Shown piece by piece: positions 29,572 to 41,506 of a stretch of DNA of 41,597 bases. The stretch lies in the NCBI RefSeq assembly GCF_002086515.1, contig NZ_MVHH01000034.1:1-41597 (forward strand), given 5' to 3'. The translations under genes were made by a program, and so were the position numbers. The notes under the pieces are model-generated. The model was not told where the DNA came from and searched no databases. It worked only from the letters and a program-made list of their open reading frames with translations. Each line of letters begins with the position of its first letter. The stretch's first letter is position 1. The DNA comes from Mycolicibacter arupensis. Lineage in GTDB: Bacteria; Actinomycetota; Actinomycetes; Mycobacteriales; Mycobacteriaceae.

Positions 29572-30827
29572 TCCGGATTCGGCCGGGGCTGCGGCCGAAG
29601 CGCCACACCAGCGGTGACGATCACCGCCAACGCCCACCACACGTAGGACATGCCGGCCAGCTGCCGCCACCACGCGGCACCGGACTCGTGATGCTCGGGA
29701 AGCAGGTCGATCGGACTGCGCATCATCAGTGCCACGCCCGCGGCGCTGAGCGCGCCCAACACCACCCGGCGATGCCGGTAGGCCAGCACCGCGGTCACCA
29801 CCACCGCGGGAAGCATCCACACCCAGTGGTGCGACCAGGACACCGGCGACACCACCAGGCCGAACAGTGCCACACAGACCAGCGCCAGAACGGGCTCGCC
29901 GGCGGCCAGCACCCGGCGGGCCGCCCACAGCAACACCGCGAGCACCAGCAGGCTGCCCGCCAGCCACAGCAGGGAGCGAAGGTTCTCGCTCAGCGGTAGC
30001 CGGGCCAGCGCGCCGGCCAGATTCTGGTTGGTGTTCAGGGTTGCTCCACCGATGCGGTCGGTGTCGGTGACGGTATGTGTCCAGTACTGCCAGGAGTCGC
30101 TCCAGGCCATGGCGAAGCCCACCAGTGTCGCCGCCAGGAAAGAGGCCACTGTGGTGACCGCGGCTCGAGTGTCGCGGCGCAGCAGGAAGTAGAGCAGGAA
30201 CACCGCCGGCGTCAATTTCAGCGCCACCGCGACACCTAGCAGCGACCCGCGCGGCCACGCTGTGCGTCGCGGCACGCAGTCCGCGATCACCAGGGTCATC
30301 AGCACCGCATTGACCTGGCCGAAGTCGAAGTTGGCCCAGATCGGCTCGGCATCCAACGCGATGGCCGCCGCCACGATCGCCATCGCCAGCACACCGCGGT
30401 GCCACCATTGCGGACCGGTCTGGGCCCCGGCATCGAGGTGCACCCCCAGGCCGCTGAGCACGATGGTGATCGATACCACCAGCAGCAGGGTGGAGATGAT
30501 GGTGAGCGCGGCGGTGGCCGCACCCAGCGACACCCAGGTCAAAGGCACGAACAACACCGCGGCGATCGGGGGATAGGTGAACGGCAGAACGGTTCCGTCG
30601 ATCTGGGTGGCGAACCAGTCGTCGCCGTAGAGGGGGCGGCCGTCTCGCCAAGCCTGCGCCGCCATCCGGTAGACGTCGACGTCAATGTGGTACGGCGTGC
30701 TGCCCAGCGCCCGCCACGTCGTGTAGCCCAGGGCTGCAATCGCCAGCAGCGTGAAGATCCACCAAACGGCCCTACCGCTGATGCCCCCGTGCCGACGGCC
30801 CGGGTCGGGCGGCCGCGATGTAGTCAT
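29532..30827 (-). CDS. GT-C family alpha-(1->2)-mannosyltransferase (Rv2181 homologue)
   Basis: ATG 30827 ([15 protein letters not shown]) gives 431 residues with about ten membrane segments. The first extracytoplasmic loop has [15 protein letters not shown] and GRPLYGDDW, where GT-C enzymes place their catalytic acidic residues. [12 protein letters not shown] and [17 protein letters not shown] match DUF2029/GT87 proteins. The orthologue adds alpha-1,2-mannose branches to lipomannan/LAM from polyprenyl-phosphomannose outside the membrane. Consistent with PimB' and MptA in the window. Convergent 40-bp overlap with the acyltransferase. Confidence 0.9.
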   Translation of the reverse strand: MTTSRPPDPGRRHGGISGRAVWWIFTLLAIAALGYTTWRALGSTPYHIDVDVYRMAAQAWRDGRPLYGDDWFATQIDGTVLPFTYPPIAAVLFVPLTWVSLGAATAALTIISTLLLVVSITIVLSGLGVHLDAGAQTGPQWWHRGVLAMAIVAAAIALDAEPIWANFDFGQVNAVLMTLVIADCVPRRTAWPRGSLLGVAVALKLTPAVFLLYFLLRRDTRAAVTTVASFLAATLVGFAMAWSDSWQYWTHTVTDTDRIGGATLNTNQNLAGALARLPLSENLRSLLWLAGSLLVLAVLLWAARRVLAAGEPVLALVCVALFGLVVSPVSWSHHWVWMLPAVVVTAVLAYRHRRVVLGALSAAGVALMMRSPIDLLPEHHESGAAWWRQLAGMSYVWWALAVIVTAGVALRPQPRPNPDQPAAVSGNRATG

Positions 30828-30920
30828 GTCGTGGCACAGCCTATCGGGTGGCGACGTTGCAGCAAGGCATACCGGTGGCGTTCCGGGCGTGGTGTGGCGC
30901 GGGGGCGTACGTTCCATTAG

Positions 30921-31922
30921 GTGCTCGACTGGTTCCGCAACGACATCATCGGCCGCGGCAGACTGCCGTTGCTGTGCTGTCTGTTGGCCTTCTTGGCCAC
31001 GTTTCTGGTGACCCGATTCGTGGTGCGCTACATCCGCAGTCAGGCCGGCAAGCCCGGCACGCCGCGGTGGTGGCAACCGCGCAACCTGCATTTCGGCTCC
31101 AAGCACATCCACCATGTGGTGTTCGGCGTCGTGCTGGTGTTGGCCTCGGGGGTCTCGCTGGTGTCGATGGGGGCCGGAGCACATGAACCGGCGTTCAGCC
31201 TGGCCGCGATCGCCTTCGGGATCGGAGCGGCCCTGGTGCTTGACGAGTACGCGCTGATCCTGCACCTCTCGGACGTGTACTGGGAGGAGGACGGCCGGGC
31301 GTCGGTCGACGCCGTGTTCGCCGCCACCGCGGTCACGGGATTGTTGGTCCTGGGCTTTCACCCGCTGACGTTTCTGGTGGGGACGTGGCACGATACGTCG
31401 TCGCTGTTGATACGGCTCGGGGTCTTCGTGGGTCTGGTGACGGCGCTGCCGCTGGGCGTGATGGTGTTGCTGAAAGGCAAGGTGTGGACCGGATTGATCG
31501 GAATGTTCTTCTTTCCGCTGCTGGTGGTGGGCGCGGTGCGGCTGTCTCGGCCGCACGCGCCGTGGGCCCGGTGGCGCTATCTGCCCGATCAGCCGCGGCT
31601 GCGTCGTGCGCTGGAACGGGAGCGTCGGCTGCGCCGCCCGGTGATCGCGGCCAAACTCTGGCTGCAGGACGCGATCGCGGGCCGGCCTCAGGTGCCTGAC
31701 GAGCAGGCCGTCGACGCCGAACTCGACCGCGAGGTGCGTGCCGCATCGGCGCCGACGGTGCGGTTCATGGTTCCCCGCCAGCACGTGCCGATCGGCAGGC
31801 CACCTGCCGCCGCGGGATCGTCTGGCGGGTCCGGACCCAACCGCGCGGTCTCGGAGGCGTCCGCGCCCACCATGCCGGTCTCGATTCCGCGTATCCACCG
31901 CCCAGGCGGGCCGTGGCGATGA
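30921..31922 (+). CDS. Multi-pass integral membrane protein (Rv2180c homologue)
   Basis: 333 residues from GTG 30921. Six or so hydrophobic segments lie in residues 16-210, including [20 protein letters not shown] and [19 protein letters not shown] conserved-looking hydrophilic patch, [13 protein letters not shown], contains four histidines and could bind metal; [19 protein letters not shown] is another. The C-terminal 120 residues are basic then Pro/Ser-rich and cytoplasmic. Function unknown. Its stop overlaps the ribonuclease start (ATGA), so the two are coupled. Confidence 0.82.
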   Translation: MLDWFRNDIIGRGRLPLLCCLLAFLATFLVTRFVVRYIRSQAGKPGTPRWWQPRNLHFGSKHIHHVVFGVVLVLASGVSLVSMGAGAHEPAFSLAAIAFGIGAALVLDEYALILHLSDVYWEEDGRASVDAVFAATAVTGLLVLGFHPLTFLVGTWHDTSSLLIRLGVFVGLVTALPLGVMVLLKGKVWTGLIGMFFFPLLVVGAVRLSRPHAPWARWRYLPDQPRLRRALERERRLRRPVIAAKLWLQDAIAGRPQVPDEQAVDAELDREVRAASAPTVRFMVPRQHVPIGRPPAAAGSSGGSGPNRAVSEASAPTMPVSIPRIHRPGGPWR

Positions 31923-32425
31923 GATTCTTCTACGACACCGAATTCATCGAGGACGGCCGCACCATCGAGCTGATCTCGATCGGCGTGGTCGCCGAGGACG
32001 GCCGCGAATATTACGCGGTCTCCACCGAATTCGACCCGGATCGCGCCGGGTCGTGGGTGCGCGCCAACGTACTGACCAAGCTGCCGTCGCCGGCGTCGAA
32101 GGTCTGGCGAAGCCGGCGCCGAATCCGCGAGGACCTGGAGGACTTCTTCGGCGTCGAGCGCGGCGAGCCGATCGAATTGTGGGCGTGGGTGGGGGCTTAC
32201 GACCACGTGGTGCTCTGCCAGTTGTGGGGCACCATGCCGGATCTGCCGGCCCGGATCCCGCGCTTCACCCGCGAACTCAAGCAGCTGTGGGAAGACCGGG
32301 GCCAGCCGCCGCTGCCGCCGCGGTCGCCGGGCAGTCACGATGCGCTGGTCGATGCCCGCGACCAGCTGCGCCGCTTCCAGGTGATCACGGCCCACGACGA
32401 TGCGGGACGCGGAGCGGACCGTTGA
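31919..32425 (+). CDS. DEDDh 3'-5' exoribonuclease (Rv2179c family)
   Basis: ATG 31919 overlaps the upstream stop; 168 residues, the length I recall for Rv2179c. Catalytic acids: Asp6 and Glu8 ([10 protein letters not shown]), Asp95 (GAYDHV), and His140/Asp145 ([10 protein letters not shown]). This is the founding sequence type of a 3'-5' exoribonuclease family in the RNase H-like fold, structurally near RNase T, working as a dimer with divalent metal. A GTG two codons upstream is possible but not needed. Confidence 0.93.
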   Translation: MRFFYDTEFIEDGRTIELISIGVVAEDGREYYAVSTEFDPDRAGSWVRANVLTKLPSPASKVWRSRRRIREDLEDFFGVERGEPIELWAWVGAYDHVVLCQLWGTMPDLPARIPRFTRELKQLWEDRGQPPLPPRSPGSHDALVDARDQLRRFQVITAHDDAGRGADR

Positions 32426-33883
<1,458 letters not shown>

Positions 33884-33896
33884 GGCCGCCACTCCG

Positions 33897-33959
33897 GACG
33901 CAATGCTGAAATTGCGTCGGTGGTCGTGACTGCGCCGCATCCACGACCACTGACGCAAT
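33897..33959. terminator. Alternative hairpins between aroG and pknL
   Basis: An 18-position stem (33911-33928 with 33942-33959, one G-T mismatch, 13-nt loop) lies in the 100-bp convergent gap. Its left arm begins ATTGCGTC, which can instead pair with GACGCAAT at 33897-33904 around a 6-nt loop. So three copies of the same 8-mer (two direct, one inverted) allow two mutually exclusive structures. The large one is a likely bidirectional terminator. Confidence 0.7.
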
Positions 33960-33983
33960 GTGAAGGTCCGGGCACCGCAGCGC

Positions 33984-35162
33984 CTACAGCAGGGCGCTCA
34001 GATTGTTGCCCAAGGTCCATGCCAGCGCCGCTATAACGGTGGTGACGGCGAAGAGCACGGCCAGCCAGATCACCACCATGCGGCGTGCGTGCTGGCGTTC
34101 AAGAACGAACCGGCTCAGCTCGACGCCGCCGAATTGGCCCGTCACCAGGTCATAGTGCGTATCGGTGTCGTCCACCCAGTCCTGCGGTGCGCGCGTCATG
34201 TGCAGCGTCTGGCGCGGCGGCGCCACCGGTTCGTGTCCCCGCGACGGCGCTGCGACATGTTGGGCGGAGTTGCGGGGGGCGGGCACCCGGAACGGCGGAA
34301 GTGCCAGCTTTTCGGTGATCACGTCGACGGCCTGGGCCATGTCGAGGCCGTCGGCGAAGCGGGCCTGCGGGTCCCGCGCGGTCGCGTGCGCGACCAAGTC
34401 GTCGAATTCGGCGGGAACGCCATCAATGGCGGCGCTGGGTGGGGGCACATCGTGATCCAGCCGCTGGTAGGCCACCGTCAACGCCGAGTCGCCGGAGAAC
34501 GGAGTGTGGCCGGTCAACAGTTCATAGGCCAGTACGCCCACGCTGTAGACGTCGCTGGCGGGGCCCGCGTTGCCGTCGCGGACCTGTTCGGGCGACAGGT
34601 AGGCCGCGGTGCCCAAAATGACGTTGGTCGAGGTGATTCCCGCCGCGGCAATGGCGCGCACCAGCCCGAAGTCGACCACCTTCACGTCACCGTCGTCGGA
34701 GATCAGGATGTTCTCGGGTTTGATGTCGCGGTGCACCAGACCGGCGCGATGTGCGATGCCCAGTGCCCCCAGCACTGGCCGCAGCACCGCGGCGACCGCG
34801 TGTGGCGGCATGGGGCCCCGCTCGTTGAGCAACTCCCGCAGCGTCCCGCCCTCGACCAGTTCCATCACCAGAAACGGCTGCCCGGGGTCTCGCGGGGTGC
34901 CGAATCCCTGGTCGTACACCGCCACCAATCCGGGATCTTTGAGCCGGGCGACGGCCCGGGCCTCGAGCTGGAAACGAGTCAGGAACTGCTGATCGCCGGC
35001 GTATCGCAGGTCCATCACCTTCAACGCGACCGGCCGGTCCAGGCGCTCGTCGACGCCGCGGTACACCGTGGAGGTTCCCCCGGTGGCGATCCGGGCTCCC
35101 ACCCGGTACCGGCCGTCGAGCAGCGCGCCCTCCACGCCGTCGCCGTCCCACATCGAAGTCAC
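33984..35162 (-). CDS. pknL: Serine/threonine protein kinase PknL
   Basis: 392 residues from GTG 35162; ATG 35153 is an alternative three codons in. Kinase domain at about 15-280: glycine loop GTSTVYRG (ARIATGGTSTVYRG), VALKVMD (ATP lysine), HRDIKPEN catalytic loop with an RD arginine, VVDFGLVRA (DFG) and GTAAYLSPEQV. The activation loop carries TSTNVILGT. A juxtamembrane linker ends in one membrane helix (about 365-387), and only a five-residue external tail follows, so there is no sensor domain. Divergent from its known substrate gene, Rv2175c, 52 bp away. Confidence 0.95.
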   Translation of the reverse strand: MTSMWDGDGVEGALLDGRYRVGARIATGGTSTVYRGVDERLDRPVALKVMDLRYAGDQQFLTRFQLEARAVARLKDPGLVAVYDQGFGTPRDPGQPFLVMELVEGGTLRELLNERGPMPPHAVAAVLRPVLGALGIAHRAGLVHRDIKPENILISDDGDVKVVDFGLVRAIAAAGITSTNVILGTAAYLSPEQVRDGNAGPASDVYSVGVLAYELLTGHTPFSGDSALTVAYQRLDHDVPPPSAAIDGVPAEFDDLVAHATARDPQARFADGLDMAQAVDVITEKLALPPFRVPAPRNSAQHVAAPSRGHEPVAPPRQTLHMTRAPQDWVDDTDTHYDLVTGQFGGVELSRFVLERQHARRMVVIWLAVLFAVTTVIAALAWTLGNNLSALL

Positions 35163-35214
35163 CTGGTCATGGTAGGTGTGCGGACGGCCGGTCCGGCGGT
35201 TCTAAACTTGTGTC

Positions 35215-35619
35215 GTGAGCAGCATTCCGGCCTCCGAAGACGTGCTTGACCCCGACGAACCCACTTTCGACCTGCCCCGAGTCGCCGAGATGCTGGCGGT
35301 GCCCGTCACCAAAGTGCATCAGTACCTGCGTGACAACCACCTGATCGCCGTGCGGCGGGCGGGGTCGCTGAGGGTGCCGCGGAACTTCTTCACCGAAGAG
35401 GGGGACATTCTCAAGAGCCTGCCCGGCCTGTTGGCCGTGCTGCACGACGGCGGCTATCAGTCGACCGACATCGTGCGGTGGCTGTTCACCCCGGATGAGT
35501 CGCTGTCGTTGACCCGCGACGGCGTCCGCGAATCTATTCCCAACGCCCGCCCGATCGATGCGCTGCATGCGCACCAGGCCCGTGAGGTGATGCGCCGGGC
35601 GCAGGCCATGGCGTACTGA
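35215..35619 (+). CDS. DNA-binding protein, PknL substrate (Rv2175c homologue)
   Basis: 134 residues from GTG 35215. A winged helix-turn-helix-like N-terminal part, FDLPRVAEMLAVPVTKVHQYLRDNHLIAVRRAGSLRVPRNFF, resembles the MerR/excisionase type. The C-terminal half (GLLAVLHDGGYQSTDIVRWLF) is helical. The orthologue is phosphorylated by PknL on a threonine near its flexible N-terminus, which stops DNA binding; here the N-terminal tail is short and has only Ser2, Ser3, Ser7 and Thr17, so the site may be Thr17 (inference). The divergent arrangement with pknL suggests shared control. Confidence 0.9.
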   Translation: MSSIPASEDVLDPDEPTFDLPRVAEMLAVPVTKVHQYLRDNHLIAVRRAGSLRVPRNFFTEEGDILKSLPGLLAVLHDGGYQSTDIVRWLFTPDESLSLTRDGVRESIPNARPIDALHAHQAREVMRRAQAMAY

Positions 35620-35636
35620 GTTTCACGCGGGGTCTT

Positions 35637-37199
35637 TCACGCGGCGTCGGGTGTCGGCGCCCGCTGTGCCGTTGACAGTCGGTACCAGGCGTACACCGCG
35701 CACCCCGTCGCGCCGATCACATGCACCCAGGTGTACATGCCGTGGGAGCCATCGGGTTTGAAGATCACCATGATCCAGGTCGACGCCGCAGCGATCGCAG
35801 CGATCGCGGTCGGTGAACGAACCACGGTGGCCGCCACCGCCAACGGCCAGGTGTAGTACCAGGGCAGGGCGGCGGGGACGAACAGCACCACCACCAGCAT
35901 GGCCCAGGCGATTCCGGCAACGGCGGCACGGTCGTCGTGCCGCGACCGCCACCACAGCAGCGGCAGCATCAGCGCGATCACCGCGACTCCGCCGATCCTG
36001 GTGACGTGCAGGATGGCATAGAAGTTGACCTGCGCGAACAGTCCGACGACTGCGTGGATCAGATTGGCGGCGGCGGTCGGCACCGTCAGCCAGTTGATGA
36101 TCTTGACGTTGCCTGCCAGCAGCGCGGTCAGCCAGCCCAGGCCCACCCCGGCCAGGGCCGAGAGCACCGCGAACACCGCGACGACGATTCCCGCCGAAGA
36201 CGCCGCAGCGATCAGGAAGGCCACGGGCGCCGGATAGCCGCGCTGCCCGTCCTGCGGCTCCAGCGTCGGCTCTCCTGCATCGCGCTGCTGAAGGCGACGC
36301 ATCCATACCCACACCAGGAACGGCAAGGCGATCACCGCCGTGGCCTTGACCGCTGCCGCGAGCGCCACCAAGGTGATCCCCGCCAGCTGTCGCCGTTCCA
36401 GGGTCAGTGCGATTCCGGCCATCACCAGGCCGACCATCAGCATCTCGTTGTGCACGCCACCCATCAGGTGGATGATCACCAGCGGGTTGAGCACGGCCAG
36501 GTAGAGCGCCGCCGGGGCGCTGCCGCCGACTCGCGCGGCCACCCGTGGCGCGGCCCAGATCAGCAGCGCCAGACCGGGCAACATGCACAAGCGCAACAGC
36601 ATGGTGCCGGCCACCACGTTGTTGCCCACCAGCATCGTGACGAGTTTGGCGACCAGGATGAAGGCCGGGCCGTACGGCGCCGTCGTCGCCGCCCAGATCG
36701 GGCTGACGTCGTCGAGCAGCGTGTTGGGGTTGTCGACCGGGCCGACGTGGTAGGGGTCGAATCCATCGCGCAGCAGGGCGCCCTGAGCCAGGTAGGAATA
36801 GGTGTCACGGCTGAACACCGGCACCGACAGCAGCAGGGGAGTCAGCCAGAAGCCGGTGGTGGCGATCAGGGTGTAGGTGCTCACCGTGCCCTCGATCACC
36901 CGCCGGCCCAGGCCGAGCCAGGCCAGGAGCATCACCGCGACACCGGCCCACAGCAGCACCGAGGACAGCACCAGCCCATGGCCGAAGCGCAACCACGACA
37001 GGTGCAGGGAATCCAGCACCGGATCCTGGATGCGAGTGCTCCCTGCGCCCAACCCGCCCAGGGTGATCAGCAATGCGCCCAGGCAGCCGAGCCACGCGGC
37101 ACCCGCTTGCTCGCTCGTGGCGAACAGACGAAGGCGGGCGAGGCCGCGCGGGGAGGGATCGGACACGTCGGGGGCCGGTGCGGTGCTGGGGTTCGACAT
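35637..37199 (-). CDS. mptA: Alpha-(1->6)-mannopyranosyltransferase MptA (GT-C)
   Basis: ATG 37199 (MSNPSTAPAPDVSDPS) has GAGGAGT upstream; 520 residues. Twelve or so membrane helices. The catalytic loop VFSRDTYSYLAQGALLRDGFDPY carries the acidic residue expected in GT-C mannosyltransferases, and GGVHNEMLMVGLVMAGIA is an MptA/MptB-family segment. The orthologue (Rv2174) elongates the alpha-1,6-mannan core of lipomannan/LAM using polyprenyl-phosphomannose. It lies 14 bp after idsA2, so a polyprenyl synthase and a polyprenyl-sugar-using enzyme form one transcript. Confidence 0.93.
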   Translation of the reverse strand: MSNPSTAPAPDVSDPSPRGLARLRLFATSEQAGAAWLGCLGALLITLGGLGAGSTRIQDPVLDSLHLSWLRFGHGLVLSSVLLWAGVAVMLLAWLGLGRRVIEGTVSTYTLIATTGFWLTPLLLSVPVFSRDTYSYLAQGALLRDGFDPYHVGPVDNPNTLLDDVSPIWAATTAPYGPAFILVAKLVTMLVGNNVVAGTMLLRLCMLPGLALLIWAAPRVAARVGGSAPAALYLAVLNPLVIIHLMGGVHNEMLMVGLVMAGIALTLERRQLAGITLVALAAAVKATAVIALPFLVWVWMRRLQQRDAGEPTLEPQDGQRGYPAPVAFLIAAASSAGIVVAVFAVLSALAGVGLGWLTALLAGNVKIINWLTVPTAAANLIHAVVGLFAQVNFYAILHVTRIGGVAVIALMLPLLWWRSRHDDRAAVAGIAWAMLVVVLFVPAALPWYYTWPLAVAATVVRSPTAIAAIAAASTWIMVIFKPDGSHGMYTWVHVIGATGCAVYAWYRLSTAQRAPTPDAA

Positions 37200-37213
37200 G
37201 GTTTCGGGACTCC

Positions 37214-39381
<2,168 letters not shown>

Positions 39382-39388
39382 CGCGCGC

Positions 39389-40135
39389 TCAGGCGGCGCT
39401 GTCGTCGGGGGAGCTGAAGCGCGGGGAGCGGTCCCGGCCGTACCAGGCGAGCGCCGCGACCGCTCCGGCTGCGGCGAATGTCGACAGGATCAGCCACAGG
39501 GCCGCATGGGCGAAGGCGCGCGTGCTGGGGTCGGTGTAGCGGGCCTGAGCGTTCATGGTGCTCACCACACCGGGCTTGAGCCGCCAGCGCACCGTGTCTC
39601 CGCCAATGCGTTCACCGTTGGTGGAGGTCACCTCTCCGGGGAACGACACACTCAACTCAACATCGGACTCGGGGTCGTTGAGCGTGGTGAGGTCGACTCG
39701 GCCTTCCAGGATCACCAGGTTGCCGGCACGGCGCAGTGACAGGTCCACCCCGGCCGCATCACGGTGCATGGCGGCCAGTTGCGGCAGTTCGGCGAAGGTC
39801 AAGTCGGAGAACACCGCCTGCGAGCCGACGTAGCCGTCCCTGCTGTAGTTGGAGATCGCGACTTTCTGGGGAAACGGCACGTCGGCGCTGAGCTTGGGTC
39901 CGGTGTCGTCGTCATTGCGCGGCTTCGCGGCGACGATGACCTGGCCGGAGACCTGGTCGTTGGGGGAGACGGTGATGGTGGCACGGATGCGTACGCACCC
40001 GGCCAACGGTGCGGTGACGAGAAGCAGTGCGAGCAGCGCCACCAGGCGGCGATAGCCGACTCGTCGGGAGGCGGGCGCCGCCGCGGGCCCCCGAACGAGT
40101 CCCCGAACGGGCCAAAGCGAACGCCGAAGATGCAC
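39389..40135 (-). CDS. lppM: Lipoprotein LppM
   Basis: GTG 40135 (VHLRRSLWPVRGLVRGP) gives 248 residues, with an unusually long 46-residue leader before the lipobox cysteine (LAGC, Cys47). The only later in-frame start, GTG 40042, would remove all basic residues. The mature part (ATITVSPNDQVSGQVIVAAKP, YVGSQAVFSDLTFAELPQL, VVSTMNAQARYTDPST) is the LppM domain; a C-terminal membrane helix (about 212-233) follows. The orthologue (Rv2171) is an envelope lipoprotein implicated in phagosome manipulation and lipid binding. No ribosome site precedes the GTG, so the start is uncertain. Confidence 0.85.
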   Translation of the reverse strand: MHLRRSLWPVRGLVRGPAAAPASRRVGYRRLVALLALLLVTAPLAGCVRIRATITVSPNDQVSGQVIVAAKPRNDDDTGPKLSADVPFPQKVAISNYSRDGYVGSQAVFSDLTFAELPQLAAMHRDAAGVDLSLRRAGNLVILEGRVDLTTLNDPESDVELSVSFPGEVTSTNGERIGGDTVRWRLKPGVVSTMNAQARYTDPSTRAFAHAALWLILSTFAAAGAVAALAWYGRDRSPRFSSPDDSAA

Positions 40136-40190
40136 GACGTCATCGTGCCAGACCCGGTGGCCGCAGCGACGGCGACGCGGCGCTTGGCGG

Positions 40191-40805
40191 CTACAGCGGC
40201 AGTGGTCGGCCCAAGATGGCGAACGGACGAGGGTCGCCGGCGAAGTGATGACCGCGGATGACGTCGAGGAAACCCAGCCGCCGGTACAACCGCCAGGCGC
40301 GGTTGGCTTCGCCGTCGGTCTCGGGGGTGGACAGCAGCACACCTGCCTCCGGCCGGCCCGCCAGCAGGCGTCGCGCTAACGCCTCACCCAGTCCGCTGCC
40401 CTGTGCCTGCGGCGCCACATGCAACTCGGTGAGCTCGAAGTAGCTGCTCATCACCCGCGCGATGTCGGCAGGGGGCAGGCCTCGCCGCTGCATGCCCAAC
40501 ACCACCTGTTGCTGCCACCACTGCTCGGGGGCCCCGCAGTAGCCGTAGGCCACCCCGAGTAGCCGGGCGCCGCCCACCTCCGCCGGGCTCGGTGCCTGCG
40601 CATCGATCTCGCCGATACCGTCCTCATCGCTGTCCCCGAAGGCGGCCACTGCGCGCCACCCGCGACGACGGGTGTGATCGAGCCACATCGCGGCGCGCTG
40701 GCTCTCGGTGCCCGGGGGATAGCCCATCGCGCTGACGTAGACACGCAGCGCCTCGCCCAGGTGGTCTGCCATGTCCCGTGGCGACAGATCGCGGAGGAAG
40801 GTCAC
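40191..40805 (-). CDS. GNAT-family N-acetyltransferase (Rv2170 homologue)
   Basis: GTG 40805 (VTFLRDLSPRDMADHL) gives 204 residues and lines up with my memory of the Rv2170 start. AAAGGA lies 12 nt upstream (9 nt from the TTG just before, 40808). ATG 40862 would add 19 residues and enclose that site. The GNAT core is ELTELHVAPQAQGSGLGEALARRLL, with the acetyl-CoA loop QAQGSGLGEA, and the C-terminal NRAWRLYRRLGFLDVIRGHHFAGD. The orthologue has been reported to acetylate isocitrate lyase. 55 bp upstream of lppM on the same strand. Confidence 0.85.
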   Translation of the reverse strand: MTFLRDLSPRDMADHLGEALRVYVSAMGYPPGTESQRAAMWLDHTRRRGWRAVAAFGDSDEDGIGEIDAQAPSPAEVGGARLLGVAYGYCGAPEQWWQQQVVLGMQRRGLPPADIARVMSSYFELTELHVAPQAQGSGLGEALARRLLAGRPEAGVLLSTPETDGEANRAWRLYRRLGFLDVIRGHHFAGDPRPFAILGRPLPL

Positions 40806-41047
40806 CAACGTGCGGGTTCCTTTCCCGACAGAAGTGCGCGTTGCCCGAGTGTCGGAGTTCATTATCCGGGTTCGGGCCTGCGGCGTCGGCCGTTGTTGGT
40901 CGACATTGCTGGACCGCCGCTACAATCGGCTGGTGAAGCCTGTGGTACGGCGCAGGCCTACCTCGTATTATCAGTGTGAGTTGCCCGCAACAGTCCGTAT
41001 ACCGCCGTGGGCAGTGTTAATGAGCGGCCGTCGGCAAGGAGGGACGA
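40806..41047. promoter_or_regulatory. Divergent intergenic region, GNAT gene / DUF3040 gene
   Basis: 242 bp with less GC than the flanks. The plus-strand side contains CCTCGTATTATCAGTG and CAGTCCGTATACCG, candidate promoter elements, and AAGGAGGGACG directly before ATG 41048. No RNA gene or repeat is seen. Confidence 0.4.
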
Positions 41048-41452
41048 ATGCCACTCTCCGATCATGAACAGCGCATGCTCGATGAGATTGAGAGCGCGCT
41101 CTACGCCGAGGACCCCAAGTTCGCGTCCAGCGTTCGCGGCGGAGCCCTCCGTACCCCCACCACGCGGCGGCGGGTGCAGGGACTGACACTGTTCGTGGCC
41201 GGCCTGGTGATGCTGGTCTCCGGCATCCCGTTCTATGCGACCACCAGCAATCCCGGATTCCTGATCCTGAGCGTGCTCGGCTTCGTGGTCATGTTCGGCG
41301 GGGTGGTGTTCGCCATCACCGGTAACCACGTCCCCGCCGGCAAAGACGGTGCGGCTAAGCAGGGCGGGAACGCACAGCGGCGGGTCAAGGGCAGCAGCGG
41401 CACCTTCTCCAGCCGCATGGAAGATCGGTTCCGTCGCCGGTTCGAGCCTTAG
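41048..41452 (+). CDS. DUF3040-type two-pass membrane protein (Rv2169c homologue)
   Basis: 134 residues from ATG 41048 after a strong AAGGAGG site. The N-terminus MPLSDHEQRMLDEIESALYAEDPKFASSV is the DUF3040 signature. Two membrane helices at about 44-60 and 67-90 are separated by a short loop, and the C-terminal 40 residues are basic and Gly/Ser-rich. Function unknown; in mycobacteria the gene lies just upstream of the mraZ/division-wall cluster, which would lie beyond the window edge. Confidence 0.88.
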   Translation: MPLSDHEQRMLDEIESALYAEDPKFASSVRGGALRTPTTRRRVQGLTLFVAGLVMLVSGIPFYATTSNPGFLILSVLGFVVMFGGVVFAITGNHVPAGKDGAAKQGGNAQRRVKGSSGTFSSRMEDRFRRRFEP

Positions 41453-41478
41453 GGCGATTCGACGGTACGTGTGATGTG

Positions 41479-41506
41479 AAAGGGCAGCCGATGGGCTGCC
41501 CTTTTT
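41479..41506 (+). terminator. Intrinsic terminator after the DUF3040 gene
   Basis: AAAGGGCAGCC (41479-41489), loop GATG, GGCTGCCCTTT (41494-41504) and further T residues. An 11-bp perfect stem with a U run, 26 bp after the stop codon: a textbook Rho-independent terminator, uncommon in mycobacteria. Its right half is also the outer part of the larger inverted repeat. Confidence 0.9.
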
